Shown piece by piece: positions 1-11,915 of a stretch of 64,000 nt of DNA. The position numbers and the translations under genes were made by a program. The stretch spans positions 92,872,287-92,936,286 of the forward strand of contig CM040428.1 in assembly GCA_022702705.1 (NCBI GenBank). The letters run 5' to 3'. The DNA comes from Papilionanthe hookeriana x Papilionanthe teres (Eukaryota; Streptophyta; Magnoliopsida; Asparagales; Orchidaceae). Each line of letters starts with the position of its first letter. Within the stretch, counting starts at the first letter, position 1. Under the pieces are notes generated by a model, which saw nothing but the letters and a program-made list of their open reading frames with translations, had not been told where the DNA came from and ran no database searches.

Positions 1-2770
1 TCTCTCTCTCTCTCATTCTCACTCGCATCCAATTCACCCTCCCATCTCTCCCACTAAATCTCATTTTGTACCTCCTCTCCCATCTCTCTCACTCTCTCTC
101 CATATCTTTTTTCACTCCGTCTTCCTCTATCGCTTCCACTTTCTTTCATCTCTCTCAGTCTCACCATTATTCTCTCTCTTCCTCACTCTCTTTCTCTCCA
201 GCTCTTTCTCAATTTATACTTTATCACTTTTTCTTTCTCTATTGCTCTCTTCTTGCTCTCTTTGACACACTATTTCTTGCTCTCTTTTATCACTCTCTTA
301 TCACTTTACTCACACTTTCTCTCCAATTATCTCTCTCTTTCTCCCTCACTTTTTCCCTTTTTCATTAATGTAATCTCTCACTATGTCTTTTCTCCCTCCA
401 TCTCTCGCTCTATCTACCTCTCACTCATTATCATTTGCTCTACATTTACAGAGTCTCTCTCCTCTCTCGATTTCTGCCTTACCCTCTCTCCCTATCTCCC
501 TTCGCTCACTCTTCAATCCCTATCTATCTTGCTCTCTTGTCTCTCTCTCTCTCTCTATTTCAGCTCACTGTATTATTTGTATGCTCACTTTTGCTGCTCT
601 CTATCTCTCTCTCTTGATATTTCTTCTCTCTACCTCTCTTCCCTCTCTTTACTCACTCTTTCTCTCCCTCTATCTATCACACACTCTCTCACACTCCCTC
701 ACTCACAAATAATCTCTCAATTGCTCTCACATCTTGCTCTCTGTACTCATACCTATCTCATTATTTATTATTTTCTCTCATACATCTCTCCTTCCTCCTC
801 GATACCTCTATTTTTCAATCCAACCCTCCCTCTCTTTCTCCCTCTCTCTCTCCTCTTGTACTCACTTGTCTGCTCCCTATCTTTCCCTCTCATTTTCTTA
901 TAACTCTCACTCATTCTCTCTCTCTTGCTCTCTTTCTCTCACTTTCATTTTTCTCTATTTCTCTCTTGCTCTCCCTCTCCCTCTCTCTCGCCCTCTCTCT
1001 CGTCCCCTCTCTCTCATTCTCTCCCTCTGCTACCCTCCCTTCCATGTTCTCCCTGTTTCTTTCTCACTCCCTGTTTCTTCCTCACTCCCTCTCCGTCTCC
1101 CCCTCTCATTCTCTCCTCTTAACTCATCCTCTTACTCTCCCTCCCAATCTCAATCCCGCCCTCCTTCCCTCTTTTTCTCCCTTTCCCCTATCACTCTTTG
1201 CACTCCTCTTGCACTTAATCTATCTCCCTCCTTCCCTCTCATTTTCTCCATTGCTCTCTCCAATTCCTCTCTCTTTCTCTCTCTTCTCTCACTTTCTCTT
1301 CTCTCTATTTCTCTCACAGCATCTCGATGTCTCTCTATCTCTTTCTTTTTCACCACTCATACTCTCTTTCACTCTCTCTATTTCTTTCTTTTTACCCCTC
1401 TTCTCTCACTTTATCTTCTTTCTATATCTCTCTCACTCTCCCTCATTCTTTATTTCCCCTCTCTCCATTCCACTTCTCACCCTCCCACTCTCTCTATCTC
1501 AATCTCTCTCACTCTCTCCCCCCTCCACTCATTGCCCTCTTGCTCCCTATCTCCATCTTGATCAATATCGTTTCCTCTCTCACTTCTCCTCTCTCCCTTT
1601 GCAATCTTTCATTCTTTCTCTCTCCCACAAGGTTTCCAATCTCTCACTCTCTCCCTTACTATTACCCTCTATCTCTCTCTTTCTCACTCTCACCCTTTCT
1701 TACTATGTCTATCACTCTCTATTCTTTCTCTCTTTCTCTCTCGCTTTATTACTTTCCCTTGCTATCTTCTCACTCTCTTTACTCTTTTCCTCTATCTCTG
1801 TTTCTCCCTCTCTTCCTTTCTCACTATGTCTCTCACTCTCCAACATGTTTCTCTCTCTCGCCCATTGCTCTCTCTTCCTCTCTTTTCTCTCTCTTTGTCT
1901 CCCTATATCCATCACTTAATCTCTCTCTACCTTCCTCTCATTCTCTATCTCTTTGCTTTCTCACCCACTCTTCTCTCTTATTATTTTTTACTTTTCCTCC
2001 CTCCCTTATTCCGCTCTCAATTTCTCTCTATATTCCTCTCTTACCTCACTCTCTATCATTTCTCTATTTCATTCTCTTTTTGTCTCTCCCCATTCTTGGC
2101 TCCCTCACTCTCTTTAATTTCTCTGTCATTCTTGCTTTCATGCTCTTCTCTCTCTCTCTCTCTCTTTCTCTATTGCACTCTCACCCTTTCACTCTCTCTC
2201 TCTCTCTTACTCCATCTATCATTCTCTCTTGCTCCCTTTCTCTTACTCTCTCTTAACCCCTCTCTTTCTTCAGCTTCACTCTTACTCTTATTCCCTCTCT
2301 TTATCTCTTTCACAATCTCTATTCTCTCTCTTATTTCTATCGTCATCTTGCACTCACTCTCTATTCTCTGTCAACTTCTCTCTTACTCTTCTCACTCTTT
2401 CCTACACTTAGTTATCTCACTTCCCTCCCTTTCCCTCTCTCTTAAGTTCTCTCCACTTGCCCTCCCCGGCTCCCCTCTTTCTTTTCTCACTCTTCAGCGC
2501 TCTCTCTCATTTTCTCTCATTCTCTAATTCTCCCTCTTGCTCACTTTCTCTTTCTCTACCTTCCCTCGCTGTCCTTTTCTCCCTTTATCTCGCTCTTTCT
2601 TTTCCTACTTTGCTCCCTTCCTCTCTCATTCTTACAATTTATTTACATTCTCTTTCTCTATAGTTGCTCACTCTTCTCTAACTCTTTCTCTTCTATTTCT
2701 CTCTTTCCTCTCTGTTTGTCCCTTCCTCTCTTCTTTTCTATTTCTCACATGCAATCTCTCCCTTTTTCTC
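1..2770. repeat. Polypyrimidine repeat block Y1
   Basis: The + strand is almost entirely C and T, built from irregular CTCT, CCCT and TTTC runs with scattered A and very little G. It is not a clean microsatellite. Module F lies near 53-80, module G at 205-395, module A near 437-530, module B near 565-595 and module C at 716-806, the same order seen around 25.1-25.8 kb. Past 900 the sequence is less distinctive. It ends at the switch to purine-rich DNA after 2770. Open frames here encode Ser/Leu-rich strings forced by the base composition and are not genes. Seen directly: composition and modules. Inferred: common ancestry with the other blocks. Confidence 0.9.
205..806 (+). repeat. Complete G-A-B-C module unit, copy 1
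   Basis: This unit aligns by eye, almost without gaps, with 25130-25757. Landmarks are the TTATCACTTTTTC region near 220, the TTGACACACT near 260, ATTAATG near 365, TGCCTTACCCTCTC near 475, CTCTTCAATCCCTAT near 510, TTATTTGTATGC near 570, and the module C core CATTATTTATTATTTTCTC near 760. The total length differs from the second copy by only about 28 bp. The non-pyrimidine positions are shared, which would not be expected of independently expanded CT-rich DNA. No coding function is implied. Confidence 0.8.
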
Positions 2771-4462
2771 TCCATCCAGACATTGGGAGGGATGGAAGCA
2801 ATAGAGAGGAAGTTGGGGATGGAGAGAGAGAATGGGAAATAGGGAGAGCTAGAGAGAGCGAGGGATAGAGTGAGAGAAAGAGAGAGAATAAAAGGCAACG
2901 TAAGAGGCAAACGACTAAGAAAGAGAGATTTAATAGAGAGTATAAGAGATAGCATGAGTGGTAAAGAGAAATAATGAGAGGTAAAGAAAGGTAATGAGAA
3001 AGATTGAAGAGGAAGAGCGAGCAAGAGAGGGAGAGATAGTGTGAGAGAGAAATAAAGAGTGCTGGAAGATAAATTAAGAGAGATTTAGTGAGAAGGGGAG
3101 AGAAAGGGAGAGCAAAAAATGGATGATAAAGAGTTAGAGAGAGGAGTTATAAAGGGAGAGAGGAAGAAGGAAGGGGGATAGAGGGAGAGAAGTGAGTGAG
3201 AGAGATAGAGGAAAGCGTAAGTGAGAATGGGAGGGAGGGAGGGGAGAGAGAAGAGAGAGTGAAAGAATAAATGAATATAAGTAGTTAGAGAAGATGGAGT
3301 AATAGTATAGAGAGTAAGTGAGAGAGAGATAACAAAGACTGAGAAAGAGAGAACAGAGTGAGCTATGTTGAAATGAGGGAAGGAATGACAGAAAGACAGA
3401 GTGAGTGAGAGAAATTGGGAGAGAAGAGAGTGATAGAAAGAGGGAGACGGTGATAGAGAGGTATAGTAGGAGGAGGGAGATTGAGAGAGAGAGAGAGAAA
3501 GACAAAGAAAAGGGGGTGAGAAAGAGAGCAAGTAAGAGTGAGAGTCAAATTTAATAGAGAGAATGAGAGAGAAAGGAAGAGGGAACAGATATTAAGGGAA
3601 GAGAGAGGAAGTGAGATGGAGTGAAAGAAAGAAGAGGAGTAAGAGAGAATGGTTGTGGGTGAAAGATAGTGAAAAAAATGAGAGACGAGAGACCATCATA
3701 ATATAAGTAAGAGAGAGACAAAAAATAGGAGAAGAATATAACAAGTGAGAGAGTGGGAGAAAAATAAATAAGGAGATAGAGATATTTTGAGAGAGGGGGA
3801 GAATATACATACATATAGATTATGGAAAGGTCTAGAGATGAAGAAAGAGAGGGAGGGAGGTGAGAAGGAGATAGTGTGGGAGAGGGAGTGAGAGTGAGAT
3901 AGGAGAAAGAGAAAGAGGTGAGAGAGAGGAAGAAAAGCAAAAAGAAAATGTAGAGCAAGGAAGAGACAAAAATAGAGCAAATAAGGGAACTAAATAAATT
4001 GAGAGAGAGAAAATGTGAGAGAAGGTAAGAGGTTGAAAGAACAGTAGGGAGGATGCCATGGAGAGAAAGGGGCATAAAGAGAAAGATATAGAAAAGAGAG
4101 AGGGATAACGCGTGGCAAAGAGAGAGAGGAAGGGAGCGAGAGGGAGCTAGATAAAAGTAGGAGAGGCGGTGAGAGAAGTGTGGGAGAGGTGTGGCAGAGG
4201 GAAAAAAAAGAGGGAATTTAGAATCTGTTCGTGAGAGTGAAAGAGATAGATAGTAGCAAGGGAAAAAGGCAAGAGGGGGAGCTAGAGAGAGAAAGTGAGT
4301 TAGTGAAATTTAGGGGGAGTGAGGGCATGTAAGAGACACAAGAACGAGTGAGGAAGGGAAAAAGCATTAGTAAAAGAAAGAGAGAATGAAAGAAAGAAAG
4401 GAAGTGATGAAGAGAAAGCAGAAGAGAGAATAGAGAGTGTGAAAGACATAAAGAGAGGAAGT
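2771..4462. repeat. Polypurine repeat block R1
   Basis: The + strand is nearly all A and G (GAGAGA, GGAAG, AAAGAG). The switch from pyrimidines occurs over a 7-bp inverted repeat, TCCATCC at 2771-2777 and GGATGGA at 2790-2796. A recurring landmark, GGATGGAAGCAATAGAGAG, follows at once. The block aligns with R2 (6846-8120) along most of its length but carries 376 extra bases at 3639-4014. A mixed-base islet near 4050 (GAAAGAACAGTAGGGAGGATG) is shared with R2 near 7745. No credible gene is present; purine tracts give Arg/Glu/Lys-rich open frames on + and Ser/Leu-rich ones on -. Confidence 0.9.
3639..4014. repeat. 376-bp segment present in R1, absent from R2
   Basis: R1 and R2 match up to GAAGAGGAGT (ends 3640) and GAAGAGAAGT (ends 7722). 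They then resume at GTGAGAGAAGG, 4015 in R1 and 7721 in R2. The intervening 376 bases exist only in the first copy. They include short mixed-base islets such as ATACATACATATAG near 3810 and CATCATAATATAAG near 3694. The GT at both edges is a 2-bp microhomology, so deletion from the second copy is as likely as insertion into the first. The segment is itself purine-rich, so it is probably part of the family. Confidence 0.65.
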
Positions 4463-6845
4463 AGGTCCCTCTATATCTCTATTGTTTTTTCTTTACACTG
4501 ATGCTCTCTCTCACACTCTTTATTATATCTCTATCTCTTATATTGCCCTCTATTCTCTCTCTTTCTCTTGCTCTATCCCTCACACACTCTCTCTCCCTCT
4601 CTCTATATTTCTCTCTCTTTCAATCCCACTCTTAGCTCTCTCTGTCTTTCTCTCTCTACCTCTTCGCTCTCTCTCATTAATTCTCACATTCTCTCACACA
4701 TCTTCCTTTCTTCCCCCTCTCTTTCACTCCCTCCCTCACTCTCTCCATGTCTGTCAATATATATCTCTCTCTCTCCATGTCTGTCAATATATCACTTTCT
4801 CATTCCTTACTTTACTCACTCTCTCTCCCTCTACCTATCACACACTCTCTCACACTCCCTTCCTCACACACTATCTCTCAATTGCTCCACATCGTGCTCT
4901 CTCTCCTCATATCCATCTCATTATTTATTATTTTTTCTCATACATCGCTCCTTCCTACTCGATACCTCCCTATCTTTCTTCCTCTCTCTCCTCTTGCACT
5001 GACTTGTTCACTCCCTCTTTCTTCCTCTCTTTTTCTCTATCTCTCTCTCTCTCATTCCCTCTCTTCTCTCTTTTCTCTATTTCTCTCTCTCCTTTCCTCT
5101 CCCTTTCTCTCGCCCTCTCTCTCATCCTTTCACTCATTCTCTCCCTCCACTACCCTCTCCCCCACGCTCTCTATCTCAATCTCTCTCCCTCTCTCTCCCT
5201 CACTCTCTCTCCATCTCCCTCTCTCCTTCTCTCATTTTAACTCGTTCCCTTACTCTCCCTCCCTATCTTAATCCCTCCCTCCTTTTCGCTCTTTCTCCCT
5301 TTCCCCCGATCTCTCTTCTTTCTCTCTCCTCTTGTACTTAATCAATCTCCCTCCTCCCTCTCATTTTCTCCAATGCACTCTCCTCTCTCTCTTGCTCTCT
5401 TCTCACTTTCTCTTCTCTCTTTTTCTCTCTCACAGCCTCCCTCTATCTCTCTATCTCTTTCTTTTTACCACTCATGCTCTCCCTCCCTCTCTCTATTTCT
5501 TTCTTTTTACCCCTCTCTTCTCTCTATATCTCTCTCAATCTCCCTCATACTTTCTCTCCCCTCTCTCCATCCCACTTCTCATTGTCCTACTCTCTCTATC
5601 TCAATCTCTCTCCCTCTCTCCATCCCACTTCTCACCCTCCCACTCTCTCTATCTCAATCTCTCTTCCTCTCTCTCTCCCCCTCTCCACCCACTGAACTTT
5701 TGCTCCCTACCTCCATCTTGCTCAATATCATTTTCTCTCTTACTTCCCCTCTATCCCTCTTAAATCTTTCATGCCCTCTCTCTCTCACTCTCTTAAATCT
5801 CTCACTCTCTCCCTCTTTCTCATTCTCTCCATTTTTACTGTCTCTCACTCTCTATTCTTTTTTCTCTCATTCTCTGTCTCTCTCCTTTTTTTGCTATCTC
5901 TTTCCTCTATCTCTCTTTTTCTCCCTCTCTTCCTTTCTCACTGTCTCTCACTCTCCATCATGTTTCTCTCTCTCGCTCATTGCACACTCTTCTTCTCTTT
6001 TCTCTCTCTTTGTCTCCTATATCCATCACTCAATCTTTCTACTTCCCCTCCCTCCCTTCTTTTGCTCTCTATTTCTGTCTCTTCCCTCTCTCACCTCACT
6101 CTCTATTCTTCCTCTATTTCTTTCTCCTTTTGTCTCTCTCTCCCTTCTTGGCTCTCCAACTCTCTTTAATTTCACTCTCGTCTTACTCTAAATCTTTTCT
6201 CTCTCTCTCTCTCTATGCTCTCTCTCGCCCTTTTCTGTCCTTCTCTCTCTCTTGCTTCATCTATCATTCTCTTTTGCTCCCTTTCTTTAACTCTCTCGGC
6301 CCCCACTCTCTTTCTTCTGCTTGACTGTCACTCTTACTCCATCTCTTTATTTTTTCACAATCTCTATTCTCTCTTCATATTTCTATCATCATCTTGCTCT
6401 CACTCCATATTCTCTCTCATCTTCTCTCTTATTCTTCTCACTCTTTCTCTTCTTCTGCCCCACTCTCTCTTTCTCTATTTATCTCACTTCCCTCCCTTCA
6501 CCCTCTCTCTCAAGGTCTCTCCACTTACCCTCCTCGTTCATCCTCTTTTTCTTCTCACTCTTCATCACTCTCTCTAATTCTCTCTCATTCTCTTATTATC
6601 CCTCTTGCTCACTCTCTTTCTATATCTTCCCTTACTCTCCTTATCTCCCTTTATCACTCACTCTCTCTTCCTCCTTTGCTCCCTTCCTCTCTCTTTCTCA
6701 CTATTTATTTGCTTTCTCTTTCTCTATTATTGCTGACTGTACTAAAAATATTTCTCTTCTATTTCTATCTCTCCTCTTTATTTGTCCCTTTCTCTTGTCT
6801 TCCCACTTTCTTACATATAATCTCTCCCTTTATCTCTCAATTTAG
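4463..6845. repeat. Polypyrimidine repeat block Y2
   Basis: This C/T-rich block begins at AGGTCCCTCTATATCTCTAT, which recurs at 8121, where R2 switches to Y3. Module C is at 4882-4970. The phrase ATATATCTCTCTCTCCATGTCTGTC is duplicated immediately around 4747-4790. It is broadly co-linear with Y1: the line of short phrases from about 4850 to 6840 parallels 690 to 2765, including the Y-to-R switch. Together, Y1-R1 and Y2-R2 form two successive copies of a long unit. Confidence 0.85.
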
Positions 6846-8120
6846 ACATAAAAGGAATGGAAGCAATAGAAAGGAAGTGGGGGATGGAGGGAGAGAAAGA
6901 GTTAGGGAGAGAATAGGAGATAAGGAGAGCTAGAGAGAGCGAGGGATAGAGTTAGAGAAAGAGAGAGAATAAAAGGCATCGTAAAATGACAAAAAAATGA
7001 GAATGAGAGATTTAATAGAGAGTGTAAGATAGCACATGAGTGGTGAAAAGAAAGAATTAGAGAGATAAAGGGAGCTCGTGAGAAAGATTAAGAGAGAGAC
7101 GTGGCAAGAGTGGGAGAGATAGTGTGAGAGAGAAATAAAGAGTGATGGAAGCTAGAGCAAGAGCAGTGAGCGAGAATGGGAGAGAGAGGGAGAGAAAAAG
7201 AATGGATGATAAAGATTGAGAGAGAGGAGTTATAAATGGAGAGAGGAAGAAGGAAGGGGAGAGAGGGAGAGAAGTGTGTGAGAGCGAGATAGAGGAAAGC
7301 GTAAGTGAGAATGGGAGGGAGGGAGAGGAGAGAGAGGAGAGAGAGGCGGAGGACGGACGAAGAGAAATAGTTAGAGAACATGGAGCAACAGTATAGAGTG
7401 TAAGTAAGCGAGAGATAACAAAGAGTGAGAAAGAGAGAAGAAGGGAGTGAGCTAAGTTAAAATGAGGGAATGAGTGACAAAAGGAGAGAGAGAGACTGAG
7501 AAAGAAATTGGGAGTTGAGAGAGTGATAGAAAGGGAGAGATGATGATAGATAGGTGGAGTGAGGGAGAGAGATTGAGAGAGAGACAAACAAAAGAGGGTG
7601 CGAAAGAGAGCATGTAAGAGTGAGAGTGAAACTTAATAGAGAGAAGGAGAGAGAAAGGAAGATGGAAGAGATATTGAGGGAAGAGAAAGGAAGTGAGTTG
7701 GAGTGAAAGAAAGAAGAGAAGTGAGAGAAGGTATGAGGTTGAAAGAACAGTTCGGAGGACGCCATGGAGAGCAAGGGAATAAAGAGAAAGAGAAAGAGAG
7801 AGACAGAGAGAGAGAGGGAGAAAGCATGGCAAAGAGAGAGAGGAAGGGAGGGAGAGGGGGCTGGATAAAAGTGGGAGAGGTTTGGGAGAGGGAGAAAGAA
7901 AGAGGGGGAGTTAGAATGTGTTCGAGAGAGAGAGAGAGAGATAGTAGCATGAGAAAAAAGTGAGAGGGGGAAGCTAGAGAGAGAAAGTGAGTTAGTGGAA
8001 GTTGGGGGAGTGAGGAAGAGAGAGTGAGGAAGAGAAAGAGAGAATTAAAGAGAGAAAGGGAGCGGGAAAGAGAAAGCGGAAGAAAAAATCGAGAGTGTGA
8101 AAGAGATAAAGAGGGGGAGT
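6846..8120. repeat. Polypurine repeat block R2
   Basis: This A/G-rich block opens with the shared GGAATGGAAGCAATAGAAAGG landmark (near 6854) and ends at the AGGTCCCTCT switch. It aligns with R1 but is shorter, lacking 376 bases between positions equivalent to 3639 and 4014. A conserved stretch near 7740-7775 (GTTGAAAGAACAG then GACGCCATGGAGAG) and one near 7985 (GTGAGTTAGTGGAAGTTGG) match 4031-4065 and 4295 in R1. No gene is supported. Confidence 0.85.
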
Positions 8121-11100
8121 AGGTCCCTCTATATCTCTATTGCTTTCTCTTTACAACGCATGCTCTCTCTCACACTCTCTATTCTATCTCTCTCTGTTAT
8201 GCTAACTTATATTCTCTCTCTTTCTTTCACTCTTTCCCTCACAAACCCTCACAAACCCTCACTTCCTCTCTCCCTACTTCTCTCTCTCTTTCAATCCCAC
8301 TCTTAGCTCTATCTTTCTCTCTCTACTTTTCGCTTTCATTATTTCTCCCATTCTCTCAAACATATCTTACTTTCTCCCCCCTCTCTTTCACTCCCTCCCT
8401 CCCCCTCTCCATGTGTCCATATATTTCACTGTCTTTACCTTATTCTCACTCTCTCCCACTTTATTTATATATCTTTCTTTCAAACTTCCTCATTCACTCT
8501 CTTACTCTTTATTCTCTAAGTCTCTCTCTCCCTCCATCTCCCTCCATATCACCCTCTATATCTCCCACTCTCTACCTCTCACTCATTATATTTTGATTCG
8601 TCTCCCATGAATCTCTCCTTTCTTTGTATTTCTTGCTTACCCTCTCTCCATCTCTCCCTGCCGCTCCATCTTCAGTCCCTTTCTTCACTCTCTCTTGCTC
8701 TCTCTTTCACTCTCTATGTTATCTCTTTTTGTTGTTTCTTTGCTCTCATTTGCCCTCTCTCCAACCCTCTCTTGCTCATAATTCTATCTCCCTCTCTTCT
8801 CTCTCTTTACTCACTTTTTCTCTTCCTTAATCTCTCACTCCCCCTTCCTTACACACTCTCTTTTAAATTCTCTCGCATCATGCTCTCTCCCCTTAATCCA
8901 TCTCATTATTTATTATTTTTGCTCATACATCTCACTTACCTCCTTGATTTCTGCCTTTTTCAATCCCTACTTCCCTCTCTTTATGCCTCTCTCCCTATCT
9001 AACTCCTCCCTCCCTCTCCCCCCTCATTTTGTCTATCTATCTCTCTCTCATTCCCTTTCTTTTTCTCTCTCTTCTCTCACACTTTTCTCTACTCACTCAT
9101 TCTCTCCCTCTCTCATGTTATCTCTTCCCTCACCCTCTCACGCTCTCTATTCTCTCACACTTTCTTCTCTCTATTATCTCTCACACTCTTTGCATTTCTC
9201 CCTCCCTCATTCTCTCTCTTCAGTTTCAATCTCACTCTCACTCCCTCCCTCACTCTTCCTAGCTCTATATTCGCACTCTCTCACTCACTCTCACTTATGT
9301 TGCTCTCTCTTCACTCTCTTCAATCTTTCTCTTCCTCTCTGCTTTGTCTCTTGCTTCTTTCTGCCATCCCTCTCTCGCCCTCTCTCTGTCTCTCCTTATC
9401 TCTCTCAGATACACTATAACTCTCCCCCTTTCACATTCTTTTGCTCTCCCTCTAGACAATCTCATTCTCTACGCCTCCTTCCCTTTCGCTCACTCTCTCA
9501 TTATCTTCCCTCATTCTATCTCCTCTCTCTCTCATACACTTTATTCCCAGACTCTCTTCTCTCTATTTTTCTCTCACACTCTCTCCCTTTCTCACTCCCT
9601 CTTTTTCTCTCTTCAATTTCAGTCTCACTCTTACTCCCTCTCTCCCTCACTCATTCTGACTCTATTTTTGCCTTTCCTACTCTCCATCTCTCCTTACCGC
9701 TCTCTCTTCAATCCCTTTCTTCACTCCATCTCTTGATCTCTCCCTTACTCTTTATTTCATCTCTCTTTGTTGTTTCATTGCTCTCAATTTTTCCCTCTCT
9801 ATCTCTCTATTGCGCATAATTCTATTTCCCTCTCTTCTATCTCTTTACTCAGCCTTTCTCTTCCTCCATCTCTCACTCCACCTCCCTCACAAACGCTCTC
9901 AAATGCTCTCTCATCTTGCTCTCTCCCCTTATATCCATTTCATTATTTATTATTTTTCTTATATATCTCTCTTACCTCCTTGATCAATCCCTCCTTCAAT
10001 CCCTCCTTCCCTCCCTTTATGCTTCTCTCTTTATCTAACTCTTCTCTCCCTCTCCTCTTGCTCTCACTCATTCAGTCCCTCTCCCCCCTCATTTTCTCTC
10101 TTTCATTCCCTCTCTTTTGCTTTCTCCTCTCTCACTTAGACTTTTCTCTACTTGCTCGCTCTCTCCCTCTCTCATGTTACCGCTCCCCTCACTCTCTCTT
10201 CACTTTATTTTTCTCTCACACTCACTCCCTTTCTCACTCCCGTTCCTCTCTCTTCAGTTTCACTCTCACTCTTACTCCCTCAGTTTCTCTCTCTTTCTCA
10301 ATCCATTTTCACTCATCACTTTCTCTTCGATTGCTCCCTCTACACTCTCCCTCCCTCACACACCCACTCTTAGTTTCTCTCACATATTGCTCTTTCCCAA
10401 CAAATCCATCTCACTTTTTCTTATTTTATCTCATAGATCTCTCTTTCCTCCTCGATCCCACCCTTTTTCAATCGCCACATCCCTCTCTTTATCACTCTCT
10501 CCATACTTCACTCTTCCCTCTCGCTCCTATTGAACTCACTTTTTGACTCCCTCTACCTCCCTCACATTTTCTCTTTTGCTCTCTCTCACCCCCTCTCTCT
10601 TGCTCTCTCTCCTCTCACTCAAACTCTCTCCCTTCCTCTCATTCTCTCTCTTCTCTCTCTTCTTTCTCTCATCCCGCTCTTTTCTTTGATTGCTTATTAC
10701 TTTATCTCCCTCCCTCCCACCCTTCCTCCCTCATTTTCTCGCTCTCTTTGCCTCTCTGGCTCCTTTTATCTTGCCATCTCTTGCCTCACACTGTATTCTT
10801 TCTCTATTTCTCTCTCGCTTTATCACTCTCTCCCTCCTCGCTCCCTCACTCTCTTTAATTTCACTCTCACTCTTACTCCATCACTCGCTTCATCTCTCTT
10901 TCTCATGCTCTCTCCCACTTTCCTTGTTTGGCTGTCCCAGACACTCCATCTTTCCATCACTCTCTCTCCCATTTTCTTATTCTCCCCCTCACTTTCTCTT
11001 ACTCACTCTCTTTCTCTCTCGTACTCCCTTCCTCCTTCGCTCCCTTCCTCTCTCATTCTCATTATTTGTTCTCTCCCTTTCTCTTTTATTTCTTTCACTT

Positions 11101-11544
11101 CTCTAACTCTTTCTCTAATGTTTCTCTCTCACTCTCTTCCTCTCTCACACACACACAATCTCTCTTTGCTCAATCTTTCTCTCCTACTATCCCTCACATG
11201 TACCGTCTCTCTTGCTCCAACTATTATCTATCTCATATCCTCTGCTTGTATCTCATTAGTTCTCATATTCTCTCACACTTCTCTCTCTCTTTCTCCTTCC
11301 CTCTCTCCTTCCCTCTCTCTGCCTCCTCTATCTCTCTCTCTTTTTTCATGATTCTTGTTCCCACTCTTTTCCTCTCTATCTATATATCTCTCTTGCTCCT
11401 TTCCTAACTTTCTCCTTCATTCTCATGCTCTCTATCTCTCTCTTCATTTTCTCCCTTCCTAACTCACACTTTTTCTCTCTTCCTCCCTCCCTCTTTCTAT
11501 CTCTCTCACCCTCTATCTCCCTCACTCTCCACCTCTCACTCCTT

Positions 11545-11915
11545 ATCTTTTTCTTAATTTTCCCTTAGTCTCTCTTTCTCTCTCGTTTTTGTCTTACTCT
11601 CACACCCTTTCTCCCTCCCGCTCACTCCTCAATTTCTATTAGTCCCTCCCTCTATCTCTTTGTTTCTAGTTCACTCTGTCTCTTGCTCTCGCCCTCACTC
11701 TATATTTCATCTAACTTTATCTTTTGCTTACTCTCTCTTTCCCTCTCTCTGTCCTCTCTCATAATCTTTCTTCTATCACCCTCTCTTCTCTATATTTACT
11801 CACTATTTCTCTCCCTCTATAACTCACTCTCTCCCTTAGTCTCTCTCCATCCCTCTCTCTCTCAATTGCTCTCACATCTCACTCTCGCCCCTCTTCCTCA
11901 TGTCATTATTTCTTA
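11545..11915 (+). repeat. A-B-C module unit copy in Y3
   Basis: Module A begins at about 11553 in a diverged form (CTTAATTTTCCCTTAGTC), followed by CTCCCGCTCACTCCTCAAT. The later TTTCTAGTTCACTC phrase is shared with the copies near 19072 and 34089. Module C at 11867-11915 is degraded (CTCACATCTCACTCTCGCCC), and only part of the CATTATTTCTTA core remains. The shared TTTCTAGTTCACTC variant suggests that this copy belongs with the 18950 and 33970 copies as a sub-family. Confidence 0.6.
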
